The notes under the pieces are model-generated. The model was given only the letters and a program-made list of their open reading frames with translations, searched no databases and was not told the origin of the DNA. Positions 1 to 8,159 of a DNA stretch of 30,139 nucleotides are shown here, piece after piece; the first letter of the stretch is position 1, and every line of letters starts with the position of its first letter. The translations under genes were made by a program, and so were the position numbers. Origin of the DNA: Methanofastidiosum sp964630765 (GTDB lineage Archaea; Methanobacteriota_B; Thermococci; Methanofastidiosales; Methanofastidiosaceae); assembly GCA_964630765.1 (NCBI GenBank), contig CAZVXE010000013.1:1-30139 (forward strand), in the 5' to 3' direction.

Positions 1-2
1 AA

Positions 3-227
3 CCTCTAAATTATGAAGGTCGCCCTGGATGGACCTATACAACAAATGTTGATGTAGACTCTTTGGGTCTTGATCCAATCCCGAGAACTTTTGTCAAGAG
101 TAGGCCTTACGTTGTATATGACTATGCAAAAAATTCAAAGCAAGGTCTTATCAGGATCATTATCTATTCAGTCATGTTCATAATGGTTTTAGTCACCATA
201 TACATGCTTAGCATTCTTAGTCAATAA
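3..227 (+). CDS. C-terminal end of a tail-anchored protein, unknown function (5' truncated)
   Basis: An open frame runs in from the left edge and ends at TAA 225-227, giving 74 residues. The first part is polar and Pro/Tyr-rich (PRTFVKSRPYVVYDYAKN). The last 25 or so residues form one hydrophobic segment (IRIIIYSVMFIMVLVTIYML) followed by five residues, so the protein probably ends in a C-terminal membrane anchor with its bulk on one side of the membrane. The gene converges on, and overlaps by 11 bp, the minus-strand gene to its right. I do not recognise the family from this fragment. Confidence 0.6.
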   Translation, partial: PLNYEGRPGWTYTTNVDVDSLGLDPIPRTFVKSRPYVVYDYAKNSKQGLIRIIIYSVMFIMVLVTIYMLSILSQ

Positions 228-1071
228 GAGCCTTCTTTTCGATATACTTTTCGATCATCTTCGCATTCAACAAGGGAAGTTTCAAGCTTGTCAGTGTTTT
301 TTCTGCGGCAACTCTCTTTAAGATTTCAGTTGCATTCGGATCCGGGGATATTCTCTGAAGGCCGGAAAGAAAATCAGGGGAATTCAGTTTAGAGAGGGTC
401 GAAGCAATATCCTCTTCTTTAAATCTGCCCTTCTTTGGTATTATATCTTCTACAAGCCCGTCAAGAGATTCCATATCAAATTTATCGGACATGTAGTCAT
501 AGATTTTATTATTGAAAGATTCCCTCATGGAGAGAAGAAGCATCGCTATATCAAAATCTTCTGTAAGCTCTTCAACTTCCATTCTCTTTACGCATTTCCA
601 GCCACTATAGTTACCGAGAAAATGGACCATCTCCTTGCCGGAGACGACTGTGCCTCCCTTGTCTTCAATAGGTTTCTGCCCGAGATACTTATCAAGGACA
701 TCTGGGGTAAGCCTTTCAATCCCTAATTTTTCTAAGACCATTTCAGTAAGTATCCCTTTTGCAATATCCTTTGCTTCCTTTATATTTGCAATTTCTGATA
801 ATTTCTTTGTTGTCGTGGGAGTTTTTGCTTTGTAAAGAGCACCAGAAATAGTTTTTTCATCCTTTATTATTGTGTCAACTATACCTTGAATAAACTTTAG
901 ATCAAATCCTTGCCCTAAATACTGAAGGATCTTTTCATTAAATGATTCTCTTATAGAGAGTAATAATCGTGCAATATCAAGTTTCTCTTTCCCATCAAGG
1001 GACTCAAAACCTTTGTAGCACTTCCATCCCTTGTAGTTACCGATAAACTCAACCTTTTCTGGCATCGCCAT
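217..1071 (-). CDS. Tandem-duplicated protein of unknown function (two ~135-residue repeats)
   Basis: 284 residues with a clear internal duplication: residues ~7-136 and ~147-281 align throughout. Each copy starts with a GNYxGWKC motif (FIGNYKGWKC and FLGNYSGWKC). This is followed by a conserved helix (DIARLLLSIRESFN / DIAMLLLSMRESFN) and a more divergent helical half. There is no signal peptide or membrane segment, so it is probably cytoplasmic. The conserved Trp-Lys-Cys could be structural or bind a ligand, but I cannot assign a function. GGTGAT precedes the first ATG, and a second ATG lies two codons in. TTTTAAG near 1105-1112 on the minus strand may be its TATA box. It is divergent from the ketopantoate reductase gene. 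Confidence 0.75.
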   Translation of the reverse strand: MAMPEKVEFIGNYKGWKCYKGFESLDGKEKLDIARLLLSIRESFNEKILQYLGQGFDLKFIQGIVDTIIKDEKTISGALYKAKTPTTTKKLSEIANIKEAKDIAKGILTEMVLEKLGIERLTPDVLDKYLGQKPIEDKGGTVVSGKEMVHFLGNYSGWKCVKRMEVEELTEDFDIAMLLLSMRESFNNKIYDYMSDKFDMESLDGLVEDIIPKKGRFKEEDIASTLSKLNSPDFLSGLQRISPDPNATEILKRVAAEKTLTSLKLPLLNAKMIEKYIEKKALID

Positions 1072-1182
1072 TATATCACCTTAGATTTTATTGCGCTCTG
1101 GATACTTAAAAGCGTTTACGAATATATTATAACTATTAACATCAAGTATAAAAAGTAATTCATTAAAAGAATAATTGATAAG

Positions 1183-2094
1183 ATGAGGATAGCTTTCATA
1201 GGGTCAGGAGCCATAGGCAGTCTTTTTGGAGGGCTTCTAAAAAAAAGTGGCGCAGATGTCTTACTGATTGGAAGGCAAAATCATGTAGAGGCCATAAAAA
1301 AAAGTGGACTTTTTATTTCTGGTATCGATGATTTTAATGTTAGGATAAATGCATCTTCTAACCCACTTGACGCAAAAGGATCAGACCTCATTGTTATTAC
1401 AACTAAGGCGTATGACACAAGAAAAGCGCTCGAAGATATAATTCAAATTTTAAATGATAATACAACAGTTATGTCGCTTCAAAACGGAGCAGGAAACATT
1501 GAAGAGATCTCTCGATCAGTAGGCAAAGAAAATATCATTGGGGCAGTAACAAGCATGGGCGCATTTCTTGAAAAGCCAGGCAGGGTGCAGTTCAGGGGAA
1601 AAGGAACTACCTTAATTGGTGCGATATCAGAAGAAAACAAGAATGCGAAAGAAATAGTCAGAATATTTAACAGTGCCGGAATTAAGGCTGAGCTTACAAA
1701 TGACATAAAGAGTGAGATATGGTCAAAAGTAATTATTAACTCGGCCATCAATAACCTTGCTTCAATTCTTGACGGCGAGAATGGAATGCTTCTGGATGAA
1801 AATCTTATTGAGATTGTAAAAGAGATAACAGCAGAAGGAAAGACAATTCTCCAAAAAGAAGGGATAGATATCTCTGATGACATTTATGAAAAGACAGTAG
1901 AAGTCATTAAAAATACCTCTAAGAACATTAACTCAACCCTCTCAGATCTTAGAAAAGGAAAAAGGACAGAGATCGATTACATCTCCGGTAAGATTATTGA
2001 GCTTGGGGATAAATTAAATATGCCCTCACCTTACAATAAGGCACTTTTTACCATGATAAAATATAAAGAGAATAAATTAATACAAAAATCCTAA
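1183..2094 (+). CDS. panE: 2-dehydropantoate 2-reductase (ketopantoate reductase)
   Basis: Reduces 2-dehydropantoate to pantoate with NAD(P)H in coenzyme A biosynthesis; cytoplasmic. The N-terminal Rossmann fold shows the GxGAxG nucleotide motif at residues 7-12 (GSGAIG), and TTKAYDT at 73-79 matches the conserved lysine of this family. The C-terminal helical domain contains EIWSKVIINSAIN (residues ~178-190), the conserved catalytic-lysine region, and residues near 280-290 (PSPYNKAL) fit the family C-terminus. 303 residues is the normal length. ATG 1183 follows a TATA-like AGTATAAAAAG at 1146-1156, so a short leader is likely. It is transcribed alone, divergent from the duplicated protein on its left. 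Confidence 0.9.
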   Translation: MRIAFIGSGAIGSLFGGLLKKSGADVLLIGRQNHVEAIKKSGLFISGIDDFNVRINASSNPLDAKGSDLIVITTKAYDTRKALEDIIQILNDNTTVMSLQNGAGNIEEISRSVGKENIIGAVTSMGAFLEKPGRVQFRGKGTTLIGAISEENKNAKEIVRIFNSAGIKAELTNDIKSEIWSKVIINSAINNLASILDGENGMLLDENLIEIVKEITAEGKTILQKEGIDISDDIYEKTVEVIKNTSKNINSTLSDLRKGKRTEIDYISGKIIELGDKLNMPSPYNKALFTMIKYKENKLIQKS

Positions 2095-2224
2095 TAACCT
2101 ATATAAGTCTTGGATTTTAATTAATATTGTGAATACTTTATCAATGATTTTTAGATTAATTATCGAATAGACCAATAGAAAAGTATTTTAATATTCACGA
2201 AATAAAACGTTAATAGGTGTTTTG

Positions 2225-3271
2225 ATGGAAGATGACGTATCCCTCATAATGTCGAAATTGATGGAAAAGGGTTATACGGAAGCTCAAATTAAAGAGAAAA
2301 TAAGAATAAAAAAAGAATCTTTAATGTACGATATAACAACAAAAGGAATCCTTTCTATAATCGCTTCCGAAGAAGGGATAGCCCTTCCTGGGAAGGAAGA
2401 CCTAAAGATCGATACACTGAAAGAGGGAATGAAAGACGTTAATGTCTTGGGACGAGTTTCAAGAAAGTATGCCCCAAAGGAGTTTACAAGGGACGATGGG
2501 TCTCAAGGGGTAGTCCTTAATGTCATAGTTTCGGATAAGACTGGAGAAATTCCCGTCGTATTCTGGGATGAGAATGCTGTTAAATGTTCTGAAACAGTGA
2601 ACAGAGGGGACATCATAAAGATAATCGCTGGGCAGGTTAAAGGCGGAATGAAAGGCCCCCAGCTTTTTATTACTTCAAAAACTAAGGTAATTATTAATCC
2701 CGAAGGGATTGATGAATCATCTTTACCTGATACATCTACAATTAAATCCTTAAAATATGAGAGAACAATGGTATCCGAATTAAACCCCGGTGACAAGTTC
2801 AAGGAGATTAGGGGAACGATAGCCAAACTTTACTCTGTATTCTTTTATGACGGATGCCCCACATGTTTTAAAAAAATGGACGCACCGCAGAAAGGGTTCT
2901 GCAAACACTGCAAGTTAGAGGTATCCCCAATAAAAGTTGTCATACTGGACATAGGCATAGATGATTCAACAGGGTATATTAGGGCTTCATTTTTCAAAGA
3001 CAAGGCCGAGAAGGTATTGGGCGTAACTGCTGATCAAATTCATCAGGGCGTAAAAAGCTATCTTGAAAAAGGTTTTAATTTTAAAAATGCAGGTGAGGCT
3101 TACCTATCTGACAATCATTACAATTTGTTGGGAAAAGAAGTATTAATCTCTGGAAATGTTGCAGAAAATGAATATATTGGAAACGTATTCCAGGCGCACA
3201 ATATACATGATCTTGATCTAGAAGAAGAGATAGAGATGGTGTTAGAGAACATAGGAAAGGAGATGCAATGA
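2225..3271 (+). CDS. rpa41: Replication protein A large subunit RPA41 (OB-fold, zinc finger)
   Basis: Single-stranded DNA-binding subunit of the archaeal heterotrimeric RPA, acting in replication, repair and recombination. 348 residues. Residues ~60-150 form the DNA-binding OB-fold (KDVNVLGRVSRKYAPKEF... EIPVVFWDE). A second OB-fold carries an inserted C4 zinc finger with Cys at 211, 214, 226 and 229 (CPTC...CKHC). ATG 2225 is preferred over the TTG one codon upstream because AGGTG lies at a good distance. It is first in a three-gene operon and overlaps rpa14 by 4 bp (ATGA), indicating translational coupling. A dyad (GTGAATA 2129-2135 / TATTCAC 2192-2198) lies in the upstream region and could be regulatory. 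Confidence 0.9.
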   Translation: MEDDVSLIMSKLMEKGYTEAQIKEKIRIKKESLMYDITTKGILSIIASEEGIALPGKEDLKIDTLKEGMKDVNVLGRVSRKYAPKEFTRDDGSQGVVLNVIVSDKTGEIPVVFWDENAVKCSETVNRGDIIKIIAGQVKGGMKGPQLFITSKTKVIINPEGIDESSLPDTSTIKSLKYERTMVSELNPGDKFKEIRGTIAKLYSVFFYDGCPTCFKKMDAPQKGFCKHCKLEVSPIKVVILDIGIDDSTGYIRASFFKDKAEKVLGVTADQIHQGVKSYLEKGFNFKNAGEAYLSDNHYNLLGKEVLISGNVAENEYIGNVFQAHNIHDLDLEEEIEMVLENIGKEMQ

Positions 3272-3579
3272 AGCAAAATTACTCTATTGAGAAAGAGATA
3301 CGTGAAATCAAAGGAGATGAGACTTTAGTTTCCTTCATAGGCGTAGTTGTATCTATAGATCCCTCCACCTATATGCTGATCGTAGATGATGGAACAGGGG
3401 CGGTAAGTGTTTCATCAGATAATCTATATGACATGGAAAAAATTCTAAGAGTTATAGGAAGCCCCTACAAGGAAGGCGGACAGGTAATTGTGGACTCTGA
3501 TATAATTCAAGATTTTACTGATTTCAATCTTGACCTCTTTAGAAAAGTTCAGCAAGTTGAAAAGGAGGTCTACCAATGA
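3268..3579 (+). CDS. rpa14: Replication protein A subunit RPA14
   Basis: Small single-OB-fold subunit of the archaeal RPA heterotrimer, 103 residues. The sequence fits an OB-fold: TLVSFIGVVVSIDPSTYMLI followed by DDGTGAVSVSS, the usual strand-turn-strand with the DDGTG turn. It has no zinc finger. The start ATG overlaps the rpa41 stop, and its own stop overlaps the rpa32 start, both as ATGA. Its place between the 41 and 32 kDa subunits supports the assignment more than its sequence does, since small OB-fold proteins look alike. Confidence 0.85.
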   Translation: MKQNYSIEKEIREIKGDETLVSFIGVVVSIDPSTYMLIVDDGTGAVSVSSDNLYDMEKILRVIGSPYKEGGQVIVDSDIIQDFTDFNLDLFRKVQQVEKEVYQ

Positions 3580-4343
3580 AGAAGAGGATGCCATCTTCAA
3601 GACTTTCTCTGGCCGAGATTCACAAAGGTTATTTTGTAAAACCAGAGGATGATTTTGCAACTAATTATGTTATCACTCAAGACGGATTAAAGGTTTACAG
3701 GCTAAAAGGTGTCGCAACTATAATGGCAGAGCCTAGGTTATCTGAGGATGGTACTTACGGCTCTGTTTTCTTAGACGATGGAACACAGAGCATAGTTGCC
3801 CTTGCATTTAGGGAGAATACCAAACTTCTAATGTCAATTAAGAAAGGGGACCTTGTCCAGTTCATGGCAAAACTCAGTGAGTGGCAGGGTAAAAAGCAAC
3901 TCAATCTTGAAGTATTATCTGTAGTTTCCCCCAACATGTTGACCCTTCACAGGACTGAATCTGTCCTTGCTGCAGTTAGACAGAAGAAATATTTCAAAAT
4001 GGCCCAGAAAATATATGACGAAGAAAAGAATGTGAGAAAGGCAATGGACCGTGCCAAGAAAGAGGGAATAAATCCTGACCTAATAGACGCCATTGAGGAG
4101 CTTAATTATCTAGTGGAAAATGCGGAAGAAAGCCGTATCTTTGATTCTGACACAGCAATTGAATCAAGGGTAATGGAGGCTCTAGAAAAGCTTGATGAAG
4201 GGGATGGCGTAGTGCTTGACCTCATACTTTACGAGCTAAAAGATGATTATCTAGCAGACGACATTGATAACGCTGTAAGGGAACTCCTTTCAAGGGGAGA
4301 CCTCTATGAGCCAAGGGTGAACTACTTTAAGAAGGCCATCTGA
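3576..4343 (+). CDS. rpa32: Replication protein A subunit RPA32
   Basis: Third subunit of the RPA heterotrimer, 255 residues. The N-terminal half is an OB-fold (residues ~45-125: KGVATIMAEPRLSEDG, VFLDDGTQSIVALAF, KGDLVQFMAKLSEW). The middle is helical and charged. The C-terminal ~65 residues (VVLDLILYELKDDYLADDIDNAVRELLSRGDLYEPR) look like the winged helix used by RPA32-type proteins to bind partners. It starts with an ATGA overlap with rpa14 after an AAAGGAGG ribosome site. The stop codon is followed at once by AAGGAGGGA, which serves the next gene, so the operon probably has four members. Confidence 0.87.
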   Translation: MKKRMPSSRLSLAEIHKGYFVKPEDDFATNYVITQDGLKVYRLKGVATIMAEPRLSEDGTYGSVFLDDGTQSIVALAFRENTKLLMSIKKGDLVQFMAKLSEWQGKKQLNLEVLSVVSPNMLTLHRTESVLAAVRQKKYFKMAQKIYDEEKNVRKAMDRAKKEGINPDLIDAIEELNYLVENAEESRIFDSDTAIESRVMEALEKLDEGDGVVLDLILYELKDDYLADDIDNAVRELLSRGDLYEPRVNYFKKAI

Positions 4344-4357
4344 AGGAGGGACTTAGT

Positions 4358-4894
4358 ATTAGGAGATACCAGATAGGAGTTATCGGCTCTGCAAGTGGTG
4401 GCATAGGAAGTGATGTAAGACTTGCTGCAAGAGAGCTTGGAAGGGCTATTGCAAAAAATAATCTGGTACTTTTTTCAGGTGCATGCCCTGGACTGCCACA
4501 TGAAGCTACAATGGGTGCAAAAGAATCTGGCGGAACAACTGTTGGAGTGTCTCCTGCAATAAATTACAAAGAGCATGTTGAAGATTACAAATATCCATCT
4601 GATGTTTTTGATTCTCTCATATTCACAGGTTCTGGGTACAAAGGGAGAAATGTTACCCTTGTCAGAAGCTGTGATGCAGTTATTTCAGTCCAGGGAATGA
4701 TTGGCACACTAAATGAGCTCACAATAGCATATGATGAGAAAAAGATTGTTGGATTGCTATTAGGAACTGGCGGCGCATCTGATCTTTTCTTAGATGTCTT
4801 AAGAAAAATGGGGAAATCTCATGATAATGTTCTATCTTCAGATGACCCTAATATCCTAGTTGAAAAAATAATTGAAGCGTTAGAGATCCTTTAG
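4358..4894 (+). CDS. SLOG/LOG-like Rossmann-fold nucleotide-binding protein (probable ATT start)
   Basis: 178 residues if started at ATT 4358. The reading frame contains the whole expected N-terminus, RRYQIGVIGSASGGIGSD, a glycine-rich Rossmann loop. The first ATG in frame (4511) would remove it and cut off the first third of the fold. No ATG, GTG or TTG exists upstream in this frame after the rpa32 stop, but GGAGGG at 4345-4350 lies 7 nt before ATT. Other motifs are FSGACPGLPHEATMGAKESGG and QGMIGTLNEL, the latter a degenerate form of the family's PGGxGTxxE. Relatives bind nucleotides (TIGR00725, LOG, DprA); the substrate here is unknown. It follows rpa32 by 14 nt and is likely part of that operon. 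A CTG at 4340 is a less likely start. Confidence 0.8.
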   Translation: MRRYQIGVIGSASGGIGSDVRLAARELGRAIAKNNLVLFSGACPGLPHEATMGAKESGGTTVGVSPAINYKEHVEDYKYPSDVFDSLIFTGSGYKGRNVTLVRSCDAVISVQGMIGTLNELTIAYDEKKIVGLLLGTGGASDLFLDVLRKMGKSHDNVLSSDDPNILVEKIIEALEIL

Positions 4895-5692
4895 TGAAAA
4901 TAATCTTTCTAGATAATCTTTTTTTAGTTCCATCCCGAATTGATCGCCTTCCCTGTGATAGTCTGATCCTGCTGTTGGAATTAGAGAGTATTTTTCTGCA
5001 AGTTTCAGGTATTTTGACTCTTCTTCTTTGGTGTGCTTTGAGTAGTAGACTTCAAGCCCCCCAAGACCGATATCAGATAAATAAGCTATGAAGTTTTCAA
5101 GATCTTCGTCTTCTAAAAAAGTATACTTTGGGTGGGCGAGTACGGGGACACCTTTGTATTTTTTAATTAATTCAATGGCCTTTCTAATATCTGGCCTTAT
5201 TTTTGGGACGTAGCAAGGCTTATCGTTTCCAATGTATTTTTCAAATGCTTCAGCGAAAGTAGACACATAACCTTTTTTCACCATTAGATCTGCAATGTGG
5301 GGTCTGCCAATGTTCCCATCTGCGTTAGCTTTTAGCTCTTCCATCGTTATTTCAAAGCCTAAATTTCCCAATTTCTTTAGCATTTTTTGATTTCTTTCTT
5401 CTCTGGAATTTTTCAGCTTGTTTACAAAGCTCTGAAACTTTAGATCCGTATAATCTACGAAATAGCCAAGCATATGAACCTGTTTCTCGTGTTTTGCGCT
5501 GATTTCAAGGGCAGGTATTAGTCTTATCCCTTTTTTATTTGCAGCCTTCATACCTTCAGGTATACCATCAATTGTGTCGTGGTCTGCAATAGCTATTGTG
5601 TTTAATCCATTTTCTTTAGCCTTGGCTATAATATCTGTCGGTGAGAGCAGTCCATCTGATGCAGTTGTGTGAACATGTAAATCTACTTTCAT
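4880..5692 (-). CDS. PHP-domain metal-dependent phosphoesterase
   Basis: 270-residue polymerase and histidinol phosphatase (PHP) fold enzyme of the TrpH/YciV type, whose known members hydrolyse 3',5'-nucleoside bisphosphates or RNA 5' ends. Metal ligands are visible: HVH at residues 6-8, ADHD around 36-39, HK in the KHEKQVHMLGYF region, LAHPKY near 190 and AGSDYHR near 240. It has no membrane segment, so it is cytoplasmic. The ATG is preceded by a T-rich stretch with a TATA-like TTTAAATTAA about 25 nt upstream and no ribosome site, fitting a leaderless mRNA. Its 3' end overlaps the SLOG gene by 15 bp on the opposite strand. The exact substrate is not predictable from sequence alone. Confidence 0.85.
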   Translation of the reverse strand: MKVDLHVHTTASDGLLSPTDIIAKAKENGLNTIAIADHDTIDGIPEGMKAANKKGIRLIPALEISAKHEKQVHMLGYFVDYTDLKFQSFVNKLKNSREERNQKMLKKLGNLGFEITMEELKANADGNIGRPHIADLMVKKGYVSTFAEAFEKYIGNDKPCYVPKIRPDIRKAIELIKKYKGVPVLAHPKYTFLEDEDLENFIAYLSDIGLGGLEVYYSKHTKEEESKYLKLAEKYSLIPTAGSDYHREGDQFGMELKKDYLERLFSLKDL

Positions 5693-5794
5693 TAAAAAAA
5701 AGAAATATAATTAATTTAAATGACTTTCTGATTTAGTAATTTAATAAAAACTTATTTAATTGAAAGTGAAAATAATGGTCTAAGAGGGGATTAG

Positions 5795-7018
5795 ATTAAT
5801 ATTATTTTATCTCTATTAACGCTCATCGTTGGCTTTTTGATTGGGGTTACTATAGTTAAATTCTTGACAGTCCATCAGAGTAAGATTAGGGCATATGCTA
5901 TGTTGTTATTTTCTGAATTTATTATTTTAATCTTTCTTATTTATTTTAATTTAAGTAGATTAGAGCTTGTTTTTCTAGGGTTGTGTTTCCTTTCTATTTT
6001 AGTTGGGTATTATGTAATGGCTGTTAAAATACTTTCAACGAAGGATCATAGGTATGTTCCAGAACTTACTAGGAAAAAAGGGGATAAAGGCAAAGGACAT
6101 ACCGCCATAATTTATTTTACGCATGGAGAGCCTGAAGATTATAATCCAATAGGGTGGATAAATCAATTTAGAGAGTTTGACGAGCAGAAGATTAAGTTTA
6201 TCCCATTTTTGATTAGGCCAATTTTTCTTTATATGTTAAGGAAAAAGTATATCCATGTTGGTTTTAGCCAGCATAAGAAAATGCACACAAAGATGGTGAA
6301 ATCCCTTGAAGAGAGGTTTAGAAAAGAAGGAGATAATAAGAATAGATTTTACCTATCATTTTTAGAGGATGAGCCAAGGCCAGATGCTGCAGTTATCACT
6401 GCATTAAATGACGGGGCAAGCAGAATAATAGTAAGTGAGGTATTCTTGACAATTTCAAATCATACAGCTGAAGGCGAAGAGTTAGTTAGAAAAATTAATT
6501 TTTATGATTACGGAGTTTCAATTGCATTTACAGGCCCACTTTGGGATTCAAGGATATTGCAGAGCATGTTTGTTGAAAGAGTAAACAAACACATAGGGAG
6601 AACTGATAAGAAAAAAGTTGGAGTCTTACTTGTGGGACACGGCCAGCCTAAAGAGTGGGACATGGAATGGCCGACTGAAACAGAGCAGGAGATAAAATTT
6701 AGAAAAGATGTTTTAGAATTATTTGTTAAAGATGGATATGACCGAAAGAATCTTGATCTTGCTTGGATGGAGTTTAGAGAGCCTTGCACATCAGAGGCTG
6801 TTCAAAAATTAGTACAAAATGGAGTAGAGAAGATATTTTACTTTTCAGCTGCAATTAGTGCCGATAGCATTCACAGCATGTGTGATTTGCCTGAACTTGT
6901 TTCTAAGTGTGGTATACCCAATAACATTGAAGTTATTAATCTTGGAGCTTGGAATGATGATCCGATTGTGATTGAGGCAATTAAGGAGAAGATTGATGGG
7001 GTTAGGTTTGGTTATTAA
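5795..7018 (+). CDS. Membrane-anchored chelatase-like (ferrochelatase/CbiX superfamily) protein (probable ATT start)
   Basis: About 407 residues from ATT 5795. Residues 1-85 hold about three hydrophobic segments. The soluble remainder has two chelatase-like halves: IIYFTHGEPEDYNPIGW opens the first, and VGVLLVGHGQPKEW opens the second, whose THGxP/GHGxP strands match the active-site strand of the class II chelatase fold. Later motifs LAWMEFREP, VEKIFYFSAAISADSIHS and VINLGAWNDDP fit the second half. This suggests metal insertion into a tetrapyrrole at the membrane, but the metal-binding residues cannot be verified here. The nearest standard start is TTG 5837, which has no ribosome site and would cut into the first membrane segment. 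ATT 5795 lies 5 nt after GAGGGG. It is divergent from the PHP gene. Confidence 0.65.
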   Translation: MNIILSLLTLIVGFLIGVTIVKFLTVHQSKIRAYAMLLFSEFIILIFLIYFNLSRLELVFLGLCFLSILVGYYVMAVKILSTKDHRYVPELTRKKGDKGKGHTAIIYFTHGEPEDYNPIGWINQFREFDEQKIKFIPFLIRPIFLYMLRKKYIHVGFSQHKKMHTKMVKSLEERFRKEGDNKNRFYLSFLEDEPRPDAAVITALNDGASRIIVSEVFLTISNHTAEGEELVRKINFYDYGVSIAFTGPLWDSRILQSMFVERVNKHIGRTDKKKVGVLLVGHGQPKEWDMEWPTETEQEIKFRKDVLELFVKDGYDRKNLDLAWMEFREPCTSEAVQKLVQNGVEKIFYFSAAISADSIHSMCDLPELVSKCGIPNNIEVINLGAWNDDPIVIEAIKEKIDGVRFGY

Positions 7019-7048
7019 TTATACTAAAATCGCTCAGTAACTTAAAAA

Positions 7049-7798
7049 CTATAAAGGTAATTTATCAATTAGGTCACTTACGATTCTCTCTCCATTATCT
7101 GTAATATGATACCTCTTTGAATCTGTTATGAAGATTTTTCTCTCCCTGAGTAATTTATTTAAAGCAGTTGATATGGAAGAAGGGGCATATTCTAATGATT
7201 TCCCTATTTCCGTACGAGATACTCCACCTCTACTTGAATAAAATAAAAATATTAGTATTTCAATCTCAGCAGTAAATTTTTTTAAGATAAGTTTTTGCCC
7301 TTCAAAAGTTTGTAATAAAGAAGGATCTTTTTTCATGATTTGTTTGATTAACTCAAATATTCTATCTTCTTTATTTTCAGATAATTCTCTAATCATTTCC
7401 GAGACTACCCAATTAACTGCAGTTATTATTAGTATTGCGTCCATTTCTTCAGCAATCTTTTCCTTAACATGAACTGAATCGGTCTTACTTCTAAAGGTAT
7501 ATATAACTGAACGAGAGACCCTAGGGATTAGGATACGAATAGATTCGCTATACTTCATATTATTTTGTATGCTAATATCTATCTTATCCATATCTTTTAC
7601 TTCTTTTAAAACAATATTTTTGTCTAGATAAAACAAAATTCGATAAACATTTTCTGCAAATCTACCACTTTTGCCAGCGACTTCAGAAAAATCATTCTTT
7701 CTATAATGCTTTATTATGTTAGAATATGAACTTAGAAGGTCTAAAACTAGCTCTTCTGGTATTTTTTGGGTAAGAATATTTTTGAGTTCATTTATCAT
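7049..7798 (-). CDS. Uncharacterised protein with C-terminal winged helix (island gene D)
   Basis: 249 residues, last of four overlapping minus-strand genes. The N-terminal ~150 residues are helical and contain AGKSGRFAENVYRILFYL and ESIRILIPRVSRSVIYTFRSK, then DSVHVKEKIAEEMDA. From memory this resembles a widespread unnamed bacterial/archaeal family carrying RNKR-VGHVGG-like and DA motifs; I cannot check this. Residues ~180-249 are a typical winged helix (EILIFLFYSSRGGVSRTEIG, SSISTALNKLLRERKIFIT, wing YHITDNGERI). No nuclease or ATPase motif is visible. It overlaps the upstream gene by 11 bp, so production of the four proteins is probably coupled. A role in defence or gene control is only a guess. 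Confidence 0.7.
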   Translation of the reverse strand: MINELKNILTQKIPEELVLDLLSSYSNIIKHYRKNDFSEVAGKSGRFAENVYRILFYLDKNIVLKEVKDMDKIDISIQNNMKYSESIRILIPRVSRSVIYTFRSKTDSVHVKEKIAEEMDAILIITAVNWVVSEMIRELSENKEDRIFELIKQIMKKDPSLLQTFEGQKLILKKFTAEIEILIFLFYSSRGGVSRTEIGKSLEYAPSSISTALNKLLRERKIFITDSKRYHITDNGERIVSDLIDKLPL

Positions 7799-8159
7799 TC
7801 TGAAACATCTTTTTGATTTTGATTATTCCATAATTTGGAATTTGATATTTTCCATCTTTTGTCATTACTATTTTATCATCTGTTAATTCCCTTACTGTCC
7901 TTTTTACTGTACCTTCAGGTATATCACTATTTTTATAGATATCTCTAGGACCTTCAGATTCATCTGCCTTAATTCCTTTTTTTACGAATATTTTATTAGA
8001 CAATAAATAAAGTATAATTTTATGTTTGGCACTGAATTCCTCTTGAAAGATAACTCTGCCCTCATTTGTCAGTTTAACCTTATTATCTAATATCTCTTTC
8101 AAAAGTTCTTCATTGAATTCGTCCTCTTCAATGAACAAATCATCAAATGTATTACTCAC
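7788..8159 (-). CDS. Small winged-helix-like protein, paralogue of its neighbour (island gene C)
   Basis: 123 residues, no recognised family. The acidic N-terminus (DDLFIEEDEFNEELLKEIL) precedes a helix-turn-helix-like region: SAKHKIILYLLSNKIFVKKG, DIYKNSDIPEGTVKRTVREL and a wing with DGKYQIPNYGIIKIKK. The pattern EEFSAKHKIILYLL...TVRELTDDKIV...GKYQI lines up over the whole C-terminal half with gene B (EISSKDKVLVYSI...ARLFDLKKEKYI...GKYQF), so the two look like diverged duplicates. It overlaps genes B (8 bp) and D (11 bp). Probably DNA-binding, and it could pair with its paralogue. Confidence 0.65.
   Translation of the reverse strand: MSNTFDDLFIEEDEFNEELLKEILDNKVKLTNEGRVIFQEEFSAKHKIILYLLSNKIFVKKGIKADESEGPRDIYKNSDIPEGTVKRTVRELTDDKIVMTKDGKYQIPNYGIIKIKKMFQNDK

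Noticed and set aside
2129..2198. Dyad GTGAATA / TATTCAC as a terminator of panE
   Set aside because: The arms are 56 nt apart with no T-run behind them; at most a weak upstream control element of the RPA operon.
4511..4894. Truncated 127-residue version of the SLOG gene starting at ATG
   Set aside because: The preceding in-frame codons encode the glycine-rich N-terminus of the family and are led by a strong ribosome site, so the ATG is internal.
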